Shown: positions 29,801-38,327 of the stretch, one piece after another
Layout of the letters: every line of letters begins with the position of its first letter
Position numbering within the stretch: the first letter of the stretch is position 1
From: Rummeliibacillus stabekisii
GTDB lineage: Bacteria; Bacillota; Bacilli; Bacillales_A; Planococcaceae
Reading direction: 5' to 3'
Assembly: GCF_007988965.1 (NCBI RefSeq)
Contig: NZ_BJVD01000009.1
Coordinates: forward strand, 46,681-110,680
DNA length: 64,000 nt
The notes under the pieces: generated by a model
What the model saw: only the letters and a program-made list of their open reading frames with translations
The model's database searches: none
What the model was told of the DNA's origin: nothing
Program-made: the position numbers and the translations under genes

Positions 29801-31177
29801 ACGATTTTCTTTTGAATTTTCATCAAAAGGCGATACCTTTGTTCCGGACCGAATAGCAAATGCTCGCTTCTTCCCTTTTGTAAAATACTTGGGGTCCACA
29901 GGAACAATAAGTGTTTTATACGAGGTGATTTTGTCATGGAATATTTGCAGGACATCCTTACCAATCGTCACACCATTTTCAAAATAACGATCAATTTTAT
30001 TAACATCCATGACTAAGTACGCTTTGCTTTCCAAGGCCTCTGTTGTTTTTCCTGTTACATCCTCTTGATCAATCAATAAAGAAGATTTTGAATTTTTTTC
30101 TGTATTAAAGGCTTTTACTAATATATTTTTCGAGAGAACAGTATCATTCTGTATATTGAGTGATAGACCTTGAGGTATTCTTTCTTGCATTACCTCTACT
30201 TTTTTCTTCTCAATCTCTTGCGTATTTGTTCCATCAGATACGCTTAAGTAATACTCTACATATTCCTTCCCAATCAGGTCTGTAGAGGGAATTGTATATT
30301 TATAGAGGCTACTGCCGCTCTTTTTAGTAAGGTCAATGGCTTTAAATGACTCTTCATCATTGGTCTTGTAGTACAAGCGAGCTGTTTTAATTGAAATATT
30401 ATCATATAGGTTAAAAGAGAATAACAAATCATTTTGTTCGACGTTCACCTCAGGCGTAGAAACGTCTTGGATTTCCGGCTTTTGTTCATCTTTTGGAATA
30501 ACCACTTTTTCAGATGGTATTTGCTCTGACGATACATAGCCAGGCGTGGCATCATAGGTTCTACTGCTATACTTTTTCAACATCTTGTCCTTTGGCGTTC
30601 CTGAATATGTATAGAGTATTCCTTTGTCTGCTACAGTATCTATTACTCCAGGTACTTCATTATAGTAGGCAATTGCCACATCTTCCCCTGTGTTTGTTGC
30701 CAGTGCAAGACCTTGAACACCATTAACCTCCAAAGGTTTCGTAGCAGTTACCTTGACGATTGTTTCATTTTCAATGAGATGCACATCGTAATAACGATTA
30801 AAGTCTGCCACAGTTTTCGTATTATCTTGTACAATCCAGTAGACAATCGAACCTCCTGTTGGAATCGTGATGTCCTCAGTTTCAGGAGTCAAAACGTCAT
30901 CTTCCTTTTTCAAATTTTCAAGATAGCGGTAGCGGAGCTTGTAATCATTTAAGGAAATATTTTTATCGGCATTATTGTAAATCTCCACAAATTGATAAGC
31001 ATTTGTTCCTTCTGATTCAGCATTTTTAGAAACTACCTCTGTCATGAACAATGAAGGTGCGTTAAGTATTGAAGTGTCATTTTCAGCTGCATGGGCTGTC
31101 GTTACATGTAAGTTTGCTATGCTTGCTGAAAGAAAAAGTATGGAGGCAAGGAACATAGCTAACTTCTTTTTCATCAT
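26867..31177 (-). CDS. Secreted multidomain metallophosphoesterase with lamin-tail and FN3 domains
   Basis: This 1436-residue protein has a signal peptide (MMKKKLAMFLASILFLSASI... cleaved after AHA). A lamin-tail-like domain follows (about 40-180: FMTEVVSKNAESEGTNAYQFVEIYNNADKNISLNDYKL shown in part). Ig-like segments fill the middle. A calcineurin-type phosphoesterase spans about 820-1100, with DTQYY, HTGDIID (near 863), GNHD (near 902) and SGHFFGS (near 1017). An InlB-type repeat (GYTFAGWYTDN, about 1190-1245) and two FN3 repeats finish it. No LPXTG anchor is seen. It probably acts outside the cell on phosphate esters; the substrate is unknown. Confidence 0.88.
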   Translation of the reverse strand: MMKKKLAMFLASILFLSASIANLHVTTAHAAENDTSILNAPSLFMTEVVSKNAESEGTNAYQFVEIYNNADKNISLNDYKLRYRYLENLKKEDDVLTPETEDITIPTGGSIVYWIVQDNTKTVADFNRYYDVHLIENETIVKVTATKPLEVNGVQGLALATNTGEDVAIAYYNEVPGVIDTVADKGILYTYSGTPKDKMLKKYSSRTYDATPGYVSSEQIPSEKVVIPKDEQKPEIQDVSTPEVNVEQNDLLFSFNLYDNISIKTARLYYKTNDEESFKAIDLTKKSGSSLYKYTIPSTDLIGKEYVEYYLSVSDGTNTQEIEKKKVEVMQERIPQGLSLNIQNDTVLSKNILVKAFNTEKNSKSSLLIDQEDVTGKTTEALESKAYLVMDVNKIDRYFENGVTIGKDVLQIFHDKITSYKTLIVPVDPKYFTKGKKRAFAIRSGTKVSPFDENSKENRDDFVVKHMRLILSDGTVLYDPKYADPEKEWKVGDSKGSKPILKISFAVPDEQFSASSFKWNTKSAKEGTHTIMAKSGKKTVKSTVFVDNTPPVIVPSIQKNKLYKGKFTINAELKDDYAGVQKVVAKLDDNEITLPFNTFSAALTPGSHTLRIEATDQAGNRSVKTTTFQVVEEQPYLPQLMIPYEKSIDVPVAPKLKVTVGDPTGDDLHVSFKKAYQYTANQASHIRAYENKTDNEPPKDLVSNGEQPIEDVDSIATSDKKYVTTTGTDKYPYHRFEVSLDNKVDLAKDEVEINWEGKSVIGRRVSLYVWNFDKQKWQVQEWKIANDNKNFKLNAVISGTAFARDHKVQVLVQDEVAQTNQFNYSFVWMTDTQYYAKSYPQIYKEMTKWIVNQQDEMKIKYVFHTGDIIDMQSKKSQWVNADAAMKTLDDANVPYGVLAGNHDVNHIDFNYNTFYKYFGEKRFINKDYYGESYDNNRGHYDLISEQGNDFLMLYMGWGTDEESIEWMNKVLQKYPDRKAILNFHEYLQPSGDRSFLGNTLFEKVVEKNPNVILVLSGHFFGSETKVDEIDDNGDGHPDRKVYQMLTDYSGGPEGGQGFMRILQVNPIENKIYVKTYSPYLNKYNFYNADDYPGKDEFVIETDLTPKEKVVATDSFNVNVYTNTKIGATQNVKNNEAAKVVWKDLENNRQYYWYADVTDDYQGKVRSPIWTFKTVETGDGLKDYAVSIKDANGTVLSQQTIRDNEALEVPKKAGYTFAGWYTDNSYKKEFDLDTMLKTETVVFAKFIKNPEKPAKLSVSGKTYNQITVSWKGSTDADGYIIYRAVEKSGKYEKIATLKNNKVTTYIDKKVSLGNTYFYKMRAYKNVENTKLYSSYTDIKSGSPILAKPTNLKAKEVSKDKLLFSWKPVSGALGYEIYKAPRKGSNYKKLMAIKGSKVSAASKNIKNGKNLDYKIRAYQTVKGHKIYSEFSTVTRPSK

Positions 31178-31230
31178 TTTGTCTAACCCCTTTGTAATTT
31201 TTGGATATAAAAAATAAATTTCCCATGCCT

Positions 31231-31239
31231 ATTATAACA
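31231..31239 (-). promoter_or_regulatory. Candidate extended -10 promoter for the secreted phosphoesterase
   Basis: On the minus strand TGTTATAAT combines a TG extension with a consensus TATAAT (31236..31231), about 55 bases upstream of the start codon. A convincing -35 was not found. Confidence 0.4.
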
Positions 31240-31290
31240 ATACACCCAGATTTATCTACTAGTATCAGGAAAATGATGAGTCTTTTTAAC

Positions 31291-31336
31291 AATAAAAAAT
31301 AAAAAACTGCACAATCTACATTGATAGATTGCGCAG
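31291..31336 (-). terminator. Intrinsic terminator of the liv operon
   Basis: On the minus strand CTGCGCAATCT-ATCAATGT-AGATTGTGCAG forms an 11-base stem (one GU pair) followed by TTTTTTATTTTTTATTG. It lies about 40 bases after livF. Confidence 0.92.
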
Positions 31337-31376
31337 CCTATAAAAATTTATCCCATATGATGAGGTCAATCAGATA

Positions 31377-32084
31377 CTATAATCCACCTAAGTAAGCAGC
31401 TTTTACTTGTTCTGCCTCTTGTAAATCTTTTGCTAATCCAGATAATACTACGTGACCCGTTTCTATCACATATGCACGGTCTGCTATTGATAAAGCCATA
31501 TGTGCATTTTGTTCGACTAACAAAATGGTCGTTCCCTCTTTACGTATTTCTTCAATGGTATGAAAAATTGTTTTTACCATTAAGGGAGCTAATCCCATGG
31601 ATGGTTCATCTAATAGAAGTAGTTTTGGACGTGCCATAATTGCTCGCCCCATCGCTAGCATTTGCTGCTCTCCACCTGATAGTGTCCCGGATAGCTGTTT
31701 TCGCCTCTCCAATAAGATTGGGAAGATTTTAAAGATCCGTTCTTTATCTTCTGCTACGGCTTTATGATCCTTACGTAAATAAGCACCCAAATCCAAATTT
31801 TCTTCCACTGACATGTTTGAAAAAACTCGCCTACCTTCAGGTACGTGAGATATTCCAGCTTTCACGATAGTTTGAGCTGCTTTACCAGCAATTGTTTTAC
31901 CTTGGAACTCAATGGTTCCTTGCTTTGGTTTTAAAAGGCCAGAGACCGTTTTTAAGAGTGTACTTTTCCCGGCGCCATTTGCGCCAATTAATGTCACAAT
32001 CTCTCCTTCATTAACCTCCAAGGAGACGCCTTTTAATGCTTGGATATTCCCATAGAATACATTAATCTCATTAATTGTTAGCAT
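31377..32084 (-). CDS. livF: Branched-chain amino-acid ABC transporter ATPase LivF
   Basis: LivF (235 residues) is the second ATPase of the branched-chain importer. Walker A (IGANGAGKSTLLKT, near 34), the signature LSGGEQQMLAMGRAIMA (near 135) and Walker B LLLLDEPSMGLAP (near 155) are intact. The GRRVFSNMSVEENL block is typical of LivF. It abuts livG with no gap and ends the five-gene operon. Confidence 0.96.
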   Translation of the reverse strand: MLTINEINVFYGNIQALKGVSLEVNEGEIVTLIGANGAGKSTLLKTVSGLLKPKQGTIEFQGKTIAGKAAQTIVKAGISHVPEGRRVFSNMSVEENLDLGAYLRKDHKAVAEDKERIFKIFPILLERRKQLSGTLSGGEQQMLAMGRAIMARPKLLLLDEPSMGLAPLMVKTIFHTIEEIRKEGTTILLVEQNAHMALSIADRAYVIETGHVVLSGLAKDLQEAEQVKAAYLGGL

Positions 32085-32861
32085 CTACTCCGTAACCTCC
32101 TCGCCAAGATACGCTTCAATGACTTTCTTGTTGTTTCTTATTTCTTCCGGTTTGCCCTCAGCTATTAGTTGGCCATGATCCAGTACATAGATGCGCTCAC
32201 AAATCCCCATCACCAATCCCATATCATGCTCGATCAGCAAAATGGTTAGGTCAAACTTTTCCCGTATAAGAGCAATTAAGCCCATTAAATCTTGCGTTTC
32301 CTGTGGGTTCATACCTGCAGCTGGTTCATCTAAAAGCAAAAGCTTAGGTTTAGCTGCTAGTGCACGGGCGATTTCTAACCGCCTTTGCATACCATACGGC
32401 AAGTTTTTAGCCAATTCATTCATGTAGGGATCGAGCCCAAAAATTTTTAAAAATTCTATAGATTCTTGTTCCATTTTTGTTTCACCCGAAAAATAACTTG
32501 GCAAACGAAAAATGGAACTGATGACAGAATGGTGTGCCAAAGAGTGATTGGCTACTTTTACATTGTCTAATACCGATAAATCCTTGAAGAGTCGAATATT
32601 TTGAAACGTCCTGCTGACACCGCTTTTTGTTACTTGGTGAGGCGACATATTATTTGTTTTCTTTCCATTAAAAATAATGGTGCCTTCAGTAGGTTTATAA
32701 ACACCTGTCAGCATATTGAAACTTGTTGTTTTCCCAGCGCCATTCGGTCCGATTAACCCAATTAATTCGCCTGCATGCATTTCCATATTTAATCCGGATA
32801 CTGCTTTTAAACCACCAAACTGAATACCTACATTTTCTACTTTCAAAAGAAGGTCACTCAT
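32085..32861 (-). CDS. livG: Branched-chain amino-acid ABC transporter ATPase LivG
   Basis: LivG (258 residues) pairs with LivF. Walker A (IGPNGAGKTTSFNML, near 36) and Walker B LLLLDEPAAGMNP (near 175) are intact, and the LivG-specific VSRTFQNIRLFKDLSVLDNV block is present. The signature region reads LPYGMQRRLEIARALA, the usual LivG variant of LSGGQ. It overlaps livM by eight bases. Confidence 0.96.
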   Translation of the reverse strand: MSDLLLKVENVGIQFGGLKAVSGLNMEMHAGELIGLIGPNGAGKTTSFNMLTGVYKPTEGTIIFNGKKTNNMSPHQVTKSGVSRTFQNIRLFKDLSVLDNVKVANHSLAHHSVISSIFRLPSYFSGETKMEQESIEFLKIFGLDPYMNELAKNLPYGMQRRLEIARALAAKPKLLLLDEPAAGMNPQETQDLMGLIALIREKFDLTILLIEHDMGLVMGICERIYVLDHGQLIAEGKPEEIRNNKKVIEAYLGEEVTE

Positions 32862-33813
32862 TGACTTTTCCTCCTTTTGCTTTTTTGTTGAATTTAAAGA
32901 AGTCCGTTATTTCTTTAGTTCCCATTAAGCCAGATGGTCGATATAACATAACAATAATGAGGACTAAGCTATAAATAATCATTCGAGTTTCAGGGAAGTC
33001 TTGTAAGTATAAAGAAATAACTGTCAATAAAATAGCAGCAATGACAGCACCAGATAAACTTCCCAGCCCACCCAAAACAACATAAATTAAAATATCAAAA
33101 GATTTTAAGAACCCAAATTGTGATGGTTGTATGATGAAGAAGTTGTGTGCAAATAGCCCACCTGCAAGTCCAGCAAAGAATGAACCGATTGCAAATGCCA
33201 ATACCTTGTAATACGTCGTATTAATCCCCATTGCATCTGCTGCAATTTCATCTTCTCGTACGGCGATACATGCTCTACCATGTCTTGAATTCGTAAAGTT
33301 TGCAATTACAATAATGGTAATTAGGACGCCGAAAAATGCGTATGTCCAAGTCGTCAAATAATCAACCTGCATCCCTGCAGCGCCGCCGACATAATCAATA
33401 TTCAAGAAAATAATTCGTATAATCTCAGCAAATCCTAGTGTGGCAATCGCCAAATAGTCTCCCTTTAAGCGCAATGTCGGTATCCCAACAATAAGTCCTG
33501 CTACTGCTGCAACAATGGCACCAATGATTAAAGCAACAGGGAATGGAAAGCCTAGGTTGGTAGTAAAAATAGCTGAAATATAAGCCCCAACAGCTAAGAA
33601 TCCCGCATGTCCAATCGAAAATTGGCCAGTAATGCCAATGACTAAATGTAAACTCACAGCTAGTATGATATTAATAGCAATGGTAATAAATAGATTGGAA
33701 TAATACATATCAAGTTGGCCATTGACAATCAATAGCTCAACAATGGCATAGACCACAAGCGCCACTGCAATGTAAATCCAAAAGATTTTAGACTTTTTCA
33801 TATGCACGCTCAC
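32854..33813 (-). CDS. livM: Branched-chain amino-acid ABC transporter permease LivM
   Basis: LivM (319 residues) is one of the two membrane subunits. Eight to ten hydrophobic helices are visible, and the permease loop GYLAVGAYISA-type block (GHAGFLAVGAYISAIF) and the LKGDYLAIATLGFAEIIRI motif mark the family. It starts one base upstream of the livH stop and overlaps livG, so the genes are translationally linked. Confidence 0.95.
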   Translation of the reverse strand: MSVHMKKSKIFWIYIAVALVVYAIVELLIVNGQLDMYYSNLFITIAINIILAVSLHLVIGITGQFSIGHAGFLAVGAYISAIFTTNLGFPFPVALIIGAIVAAVAGLIVGIPTLRLKGDYLAIATLGFAEIIRIIFLNIDYVGGAAGMQVDYLTTWTYAFFGVLITIIVIANFTNSRHGRACIAVREDEIAADAMGINTTYYKVLAFAIGSFFAGLAGGLFAHNFFIIQPSQFGFLKSFDILIYVVLGGLGSLSGAVIAAILLTVISLYLQDFPETRMIIYSLVLIIVMLYRPSGLMGTKEITDFFKFNKKAKGGKVNE

Positions 33814-34689
33814 CTACACTTTCTCTCGGGTGTTCTTGCCAAAAATACCCGATGGCCTAAAGATTAATATGAGAATTAGAATAATAAACGCTGCCGCATC
33901 CCGCCAAGAAGAGAAACCGAGCGCACTAACAATTGTTTCGACTACGCCAAGCACCATTCCGCCAGCCACTGCTCCTGGAATAATTCCTATTCCTCCTAAT
34001 ACAGCTGCAACGAATGCTTTAACTCCTGGAATAATCCCCATTAATGGATCAATCTTTGTATAATACACACCGAATATGACTCCTGCCGCACCAGCTAAGG
34101 CTGACCCTATCGCAAACGTTACGGAAATCGTATTATCTACATTAATCCCCATCAACCGCGCTGCCTCTACATCATAAGATACTGCACGCATAGCCTTGCC
34201 AATCTTTGTTTTATGTACGATAAATTGAAGGATTAGCATTAGTACGATAGATACTGATAGAATCATGATTGACTGCATACTAATTTGTGCACCTAAAAAT
34301 TGAAATGTTTTAGAAGAAACGACATTAGGATATGCCTCCGGCTGTGCCCCTCTAAAGAAAATGGTTGTATATTCAATTAATAGCGACACGCCAATCGCTG
34401 TGATCAATGCAGCAATACGCGTAGCATTCCGCAAACGCTTATACGCTACCCGCTCGATGAACACGCCCAATAAAGCGCAGACCACCATCGCTAGAAGGAG
34501 AGCCGGGAAGAAACCCAAATCCCATCTTGATATTGCAAAAAAACCTATAAATGCGCCAATCATAAACACATCACCGTGCGCAAAGTTAATTAATTTGATA
34601 ATGCCGTAAACCATTGTATAACCTAGTGCAATCAAGGCGTAAATACTGCCGAGTGAAATTCCGTTGATTAATTGTTGCAGCCATTCCAT
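33814..34689 (-). CDS. livH: Branched-chain amino-acid ABC transporter permease LivH
   Basis: LivH (291 residues) is the partner membrane subunit. The N-terminus LINGISLGSIYALIALGYTMVYGIIKLINFAHGDVFM holds the family block INFAHGD. The KAFVAAVLGGIGIIPGAVAGG cytoplasmic loop, which contacts the ATPases, is also present. I chose the ATG at 34689, seven bases after AAGGAGTGA; the frame is open nine codons further but across that signal. Confidence 0.95.
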   Translation of the reverse strand: MEWLQQLINGISLGSIYALIALGYTMVYGIIKLINFAHGDVFMIGAFIGFFAISRWDLGFFPALLLAMVVCALLGVFIERVAYKRLRNATRIAALITAIGVSLLIEYTTIFFRGAQPEAYPNVVSSKTFQFLGAQISMQSIMILSVSIVLMLILQFIVHKTKIGKAMRAVSYDVEAARLMGINVDNTISVTFAIGSALAGAAGVIFGVYYTKIDPLMGIIPGVKAFVAAVLGGIGIIPGAVAGGMVLGVVETIVSALGFSSWRDAAAFIILILILIFRPSGIFGKNTREKV

Positions 34690-34715
34690 ATACAGTTCAC
34701 TCCTTTTAAAAAACA

Positions 34716-34754
34716 ATAGAAAAACTAGAAAAGGGAGGTTTATGCCCTCCCTTT
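34716..34754 (-). terminator. Partial terminator between livJ and livH
   Basis: On the minus strand AAAGGGAGG-GCATAAA-CCTCCCTTT forms a perfect nine-base stem followed by TCTAGTTTTTC. It sits in the only sizeable gap of the operon. Such hairpins commonly let the binding protein be made in excess over the permease. Confidence 0.65.
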
Positions 34755-34764
34755 AAATAACAGC

Positions 34765-35970
34765 TTAAGGATTGACCTTAGAGTTAAACACTTGTTTGCC
34801 ATCTTTGAATTCAAGTACTGTAGCTGATTTCACTGGGTGGTGATTCTCATCCACAGAGAATGTGCCTGTTACGAGAGACAAATCTTTTGTTTCCGCCAAA
34901 GCATCTTTCACTTTTTCGCCATCTGTAGAACCAGCTCTTTCAATTGCATCCTTCAGCCAATACACCGTATCGTAGCCCAACGCATTGAATGCATCCGGTG
35001 CTTGGTCTTTGTTAGCACCTTTAAAGGCCTCTACAAATTTTTGAATTTTTTCATCTGGATCTTCTGATGAATAGTGATTGGTAAAGAATGTGTTATTAAG
35101 CGAATCTCCTCCAGCAAGTTCGACCATTTTTGGCGAATCCCATCCATCTCCGCCCATCAAAGGTACGGTAATACCTGCTTCTCTTGCTTGCTTGACAATC
35201 AAGCCTACCTCCTCGTAATAACCTGGAATATAGATAAAGTCAGGTTTCTTGGATTTTAGGCGTGTTAGCGTTGATTTGAAATCCGTATCTTTCGCAACAT
35301 ATGATTCTTCCGCTACTACTTTTCCACCATTTTCTTCTATTGTTTCTTTGAAAGATTTCGCTAAGCCTTTTGCATAATCACTGGCACTATCTGAGAAGAT
35401 AGCGACGTTCTTTGCTTTTAGAGTGTTCAGGGCAAAGTTTGCTGCAATCCTTCCTTGGAATGGATCAATAAAGCATGTACGGAATGCATATTCATTTACT
35501 GAATTATCACTGTTAACAGTTACTGTCGGAGAAGTAGCTGATGGCCCAATCACCGGCATTTTATTTTTATTTGCTATTTGCACAGCTGCTACAGTATTGC
35601 CTGAAGTAGCTGAACCAATTTGCGCTACAACCTTTTCTTGCGTTGCGAGCTTGATAGCAGCAGCTGTTGCTTCCGCTGCGTCTGATTTATTGTCAATTTC
35701 GACAGGGACAATCTTCTTGCCGTCAATACCCCCGTTATCATTGATTTCTTTAATAGCAAGTCTTGCTCCTTTTGCAATGCCCGAACCATAAGAGGCCACA
35801 TTGCCCGACAACTCTAGATTTAGACCAATTTTCACTTCTTTACTGCTGTTACCTTTGCTGCCTGACGTAGTGGATTGGTCTTTGCTACCGCAACCTGCCA
35901 ATAGCCCTACAACTAATGAAGAAGCCAAAAATACCGAAGCATACTTTTTTAATTTACTGTTAGCGACCAT
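34765..35970 (-). CDS. livJ: Branched-chain amino-acid ABC transporter substrate-binding lipoprotein
   Basis: This 401-residue extracellular lipoprotein has a type II signal peptide with lipobox LLAGC, giving a lipidated Cys near residue 27. The mature part has the Leu/Ile/Val-binding fold, with VKIGLNLELSGNVASYG, ATSGNTVAAVQIANKNKMPVIGPSATSP-type and VGLIVKQAREAGITVPLMGGDGWDS blocks. AAAGGAGGG precedes the ATG. It heads livJHMGF. The substrate (Leu/Ile/Val or related) is inferred from family. Confidence 0.95.
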   Translation of the reverse strand: MVANSKLKKYASVFLASSLVVGLLAGCGSKDQSTTSGSKGNSSKEVKIGLNLELSGNVASYGSGIAKGARLAIKEINDNGGIDGKKIVPVEIDNKSDAAEATAAAIKLATQEKVVAQIGSATSGNTVAAVQIANKNKMPVIGPSATSPTVTVNSDNSVNEYAFRTCFIDPFQGRIAANFALNTLKAKNVAIFSDSASDYAKGLAKSFKETIEENGGKVVAEESYVAKDTDFKSTLTRLKSKKPDFIYIPGYYEEVGLIVKQAREAGITVPLMGGDGWDSPKMVELAGGDSLNNTFFTNHYSSEDPDEKIQKFVEAFKGANKDQAPDAFNALGYDTVYWLKDAIERAGSTDGEKVKDALAETKDLSLVTGTFSVDENHHPVKSATVLEFKDGKQVFNSKVNP

Positions 35971-36000
35971 CTAAAGCCCTCCTTTGATTACTATATTCTA

Positions 36001-36015
36001 AATATTTTGAAAATT
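36001..36015 (-). promoter_or_regulatory. CodY-like box in the livJ leader
   Basis: On the minus strand AATTTTCAAAATATT matches 13 of 15 positions of the CodY consensus AATTTTCWGAAAATT. It lies about 30 bases upstream of the livJ start. CodY represses branched-chain amino-acid uptake genes in Bacillales when Ile/Leu/Val and GTP are plentiful. AT-rich context makes chance matches possible. Confidence 0.45.
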
Positions 36016-36219
36016 TTATTTAGAAGATATTTAGGAATATAGTCTTTCTATCTAGCAATACTTAATACTTATCATATTGTAATGTATTCCTTTCTATTCG
36101 TCTACACAATTTTTTATAAATTATAAATATTTAAAATAGTCAAAAATGCATTATATTAATCAATCCATTTTGTTCTATATTATGGTTCCAGCGCTTCTAG
36201 TATACCTTTATAAAGAAAT

Positions 36220-36252
36220 GAAAAAATCAAGAAGGAATACCCCTTCTTGATT
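36220..36252 (-). terminator. Intrinsic terminator after the SDR gene
   Basis: On the minus strand AATCAAGAAGG-GGTAT-CCTTCTTGATT forms an 11-base stem followed by TTTTCATTTC, about 27 bases after the stop codon. Confidence 0.88.
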
Positions 36253-36278
36253 CATTGATAAATGCTATAGTGAGAAAA

Positions 36279-37034
36279 TTAATGAAGCATAATAGAACCG
36301 CCATCAACCATAAAGGTTTGGCCAGTCATATATTGAGAATCCTCTGAAGCTAAGAATACAGCTACACGGCCGATATCTTCTTCCACATCGCCAAAACGGC
36401 CCAATGGAATTTTACTTCTTACTGCTTCATAGTATTCTGGTTGGGCTTTTGCCCATGCTTGTACACCAGGTGAGTTGGCAATTGGGCTGATAATGTTTAC
36501 ATTAATACCAAAGCGGCCCCATTCATTTGCAGCAACACGAGAAATACCACGAATTGCTTCTTTTGCAGCAGCATATGAACCTTGTGTTTCATGACCATTA
36601 ATACCAGCGCCTGAAGCAAAGTTAATTACATTGCCTTTTGTTTCTTTTAAATAAGGAAGCGCTGCTTGCATTAAATAAAATGTTGGGTAGAACCCTGTAT
36701 TGAATGACAAATCTAAATCTTCTTGTGTTATGTCTTCAATAGTAACTTGCTTAGAAGCATGTGCATTGTTTACTAATACATTCAATTTTCCGTATTTCTC
36801 AACAACTGTTTTTATGATATTTGGAAGATTTTCACGATCCATTAAGTTCGCTTGCATGAACATAGACTTTGGCGAGATTGCTTGCAATTCTTTTTCCATT
36901 GCTTTGCCTGTCTCTTCATTTAAGTCAACAATCACTACTATTGCTCCCTCTTTTGCCATCGCTTTCGCCATGCCGCTGCCAATACCTCCAGCTCCTCCTG
37001 TAATAATAGCAACTTTTTCATCTAATTTACCCAA
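36279..37034 (-). CDS. Short-chain dehydrogenase/reductase
   Basis: This 251-residue NAD(P)-dependent oxidoreductase has the Rossmann glycine motif TGGAGGIGSGMAKAMAKEG at residues 11-29 or so, with an acidic VDLNEE after the second strand, suggesting NAD. The NNAHAS motif, the catalytic Ser of INFASGAG and the Tyr-X3-Lys of SYAAAKEAIRG follow. I chose the TTG at 37034, eight bases after AAAGGAG; no ATG fits the family N-terminus. It lies 93 bases after the MFS gene and has its own promoter-like elements. Substrate unknown. Confidence 0.88.
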   Translation of the reverse strand: MGKLDEKVAIITGGAGGIGSGMAKAMAKEGAIVVIVDLNEETGKAMEKELQAISPKSMFMQANLMDRENLPNIIKTVVEKYGKLNVLVNNAHASKQVTIEDITQEDLDLSFNTGFYPTFYLMQAALPYLKETKGNVINFASGAGINGHETQGSYAAAKEAIRGISRVAANEWGRFGINVNIISPIANSPGVQAWAKAQPEYYEAVRSKIPLGRFGDVEEDIGRVAVFLASEDSQYMTGQTFMVDGGSIMLH

Positions 37035-37066
37035 AAGTAACAACTCCTTTCCTTCAATACACACTA

Positions 37067-37094
37067 TTTTAACACTAAAACATTTAACGTTAAA
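37067..37094 (-). promoter_or_regulatory. Tandem palindromes over the SDR promoter
   Basis: A perfect palindrome TTTAACGTTAAA (37083-37094) and a related TTTAACACTAAA (37068-37079) lie 15 bases apart. On the minus strand they contain TTAACG and TAAAAT separated by 16 bases, a plausible promoter. Paired operator copies over the promoter suggest repression by a dimeric regulator, identity unknown. Confidence 0.4.
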
Positions 37095-37127
37095 ATAATA
37101 TCTATATCTATACTGGTTTTTTATGCA

Positions 37128-38327
37128 TTAAACCGGTTTATTCTCCATTAAAAGATGATCTTTTCGGCCATGGAGCAAGAAGTATAGAGCTAATGTGATA
37201 AAAATAAATATCCCTAAAGAAATATAGAGTTTTCCGTAGCCGATAAGCGGGATAATAAAACCAAGTAAATATGGCCCGATACCTAAGCCGCCGTCCATTG
37301 CGATAAAGAACGTAGAAGTCGCAAGACCCATACGATGAGAAGGTGTTACTTTTACGGCGATAGCTTGTGCTGAAGATGATAAATTACCGTAACCTATCCC
37401 AATAATAGCACCTGCAGCTAAAAGAACAAAATTGCTATGCGCAGTACTTAGTAATAGCAAACCTAAGCCAAAAAGAACAAAGCAAGGATACATGACAAAG
37501 TTAGCACCCTTCGTATCCATTAACCGTCCACTGAATGGGCGTGTAATTAAAATTGCAATTGCATACACAACAAAGAAAAAGCTAGAAGCTTCTACTAAGT
37601 TACGATCTTTTGCAAAGAAGTTGATGAATGATAAGATGCCTGCATAACCTAATGACATACAAACAGTAATAATAGCAATCGGAATTGCTTTTGGCTCAAT
37701 ATATTGAGAAATAGAGAAACCTTTTGATTCCGCTTTTGCTTCAGGAATCAATTCCATAGGTGGAACTTTTGTTGTAAGGCCTATTATTAAACTAATAACA
37801 CCTAATAGTACACAAACCGCAAAAATCATATTGTAAGAAGTATGTTGACTCATTAGAATTCCGATAAATGGCCCAATCGCTGTTCCTAATGTTGTACTCA
37901 TACTGTAATAGCCAATGCCTTCCCCTTTACGAGAAATCGGCAGTACTTGCGCAACAATGGTACCAGTTGCTGTAGAAGCGATCCCTACGGCAAATCCATT
38001 TACAAAACGAGATAAAAGGAGCACTGTGATGCCCGCGTGGATAAAATACAAACATAATGTAGCAATAAATAGAACAAGACCTACAATCAGAACATGTTTA
38101 CGGTCAAAATGGTCAATAACCCTCCCCGTCCCAAGCCTTCCAATCAATGTTCCGATAATATAAATCCCTGTTACTAAGCCCGCTTGGCTAGTAGTTGCAT
38201 GATAATCTTTCACTGCAAATGAGGCAATAGTTACCATTAATAAGTAGAAAATTAATAAAATAAAAAAGTTAATTAAGGACATGACAATAAAATCTTTTGT
38301 CCAAAGCTTTTCTTTAGCGTGACTCAT
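37128..38327 (-). CDS. MFS efflux-type transporter
   Basis: This 399-residue protein has about twelve transmembrane helices and the MFS loop 2-3 motif (GTLIGRLGTGRVIDHFDRKHVL). The motif-C-like GIGYYSMSTTLGTAIGPFIG in helix 5 points to an antiporter. It overlaps the preceding marR gene by four bases, so expression is very likely controlled by that regulator. The substrate is unknown; drug or metabolite export is the usual role of marR-linked MFS genes. Confidence 0.87.
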   Translation of the reverse strand: MSHAKEKLWTKDFIVMSLINFFILLIFYLLMVTIASFAVKDYHATTSQAGLVTGIYIIGTLIGRLGTGRVIDHFDRKHVLIVGLVLFIATLCLYFIHAGITVLLLSRFVNGFAVGIASTATGTIVAQVLPISRKGEGIGYYSMSTTLGTAIGPFIGILMSQHTSYNMIFAVCVLLGVISLIIGLTTKVPPMELIPEAKAESKGFSISQYIEPKAIPIAIITVCMSLGYAGILSFINFFAKDRNLVEASSFFFVVYAIAILITRPFSGRLMDTKGANFVMYPCFVLFGLGLLLLSTAHSNFVLLAAGAIIGIGYGNLSSSAQAIAVKVTPSHRMGLATSTFFIAMDGGLGIGPYLLGFIIPLIGYGKLYISLGIFIFITLALYFLLHGRKDHLLMENKPV

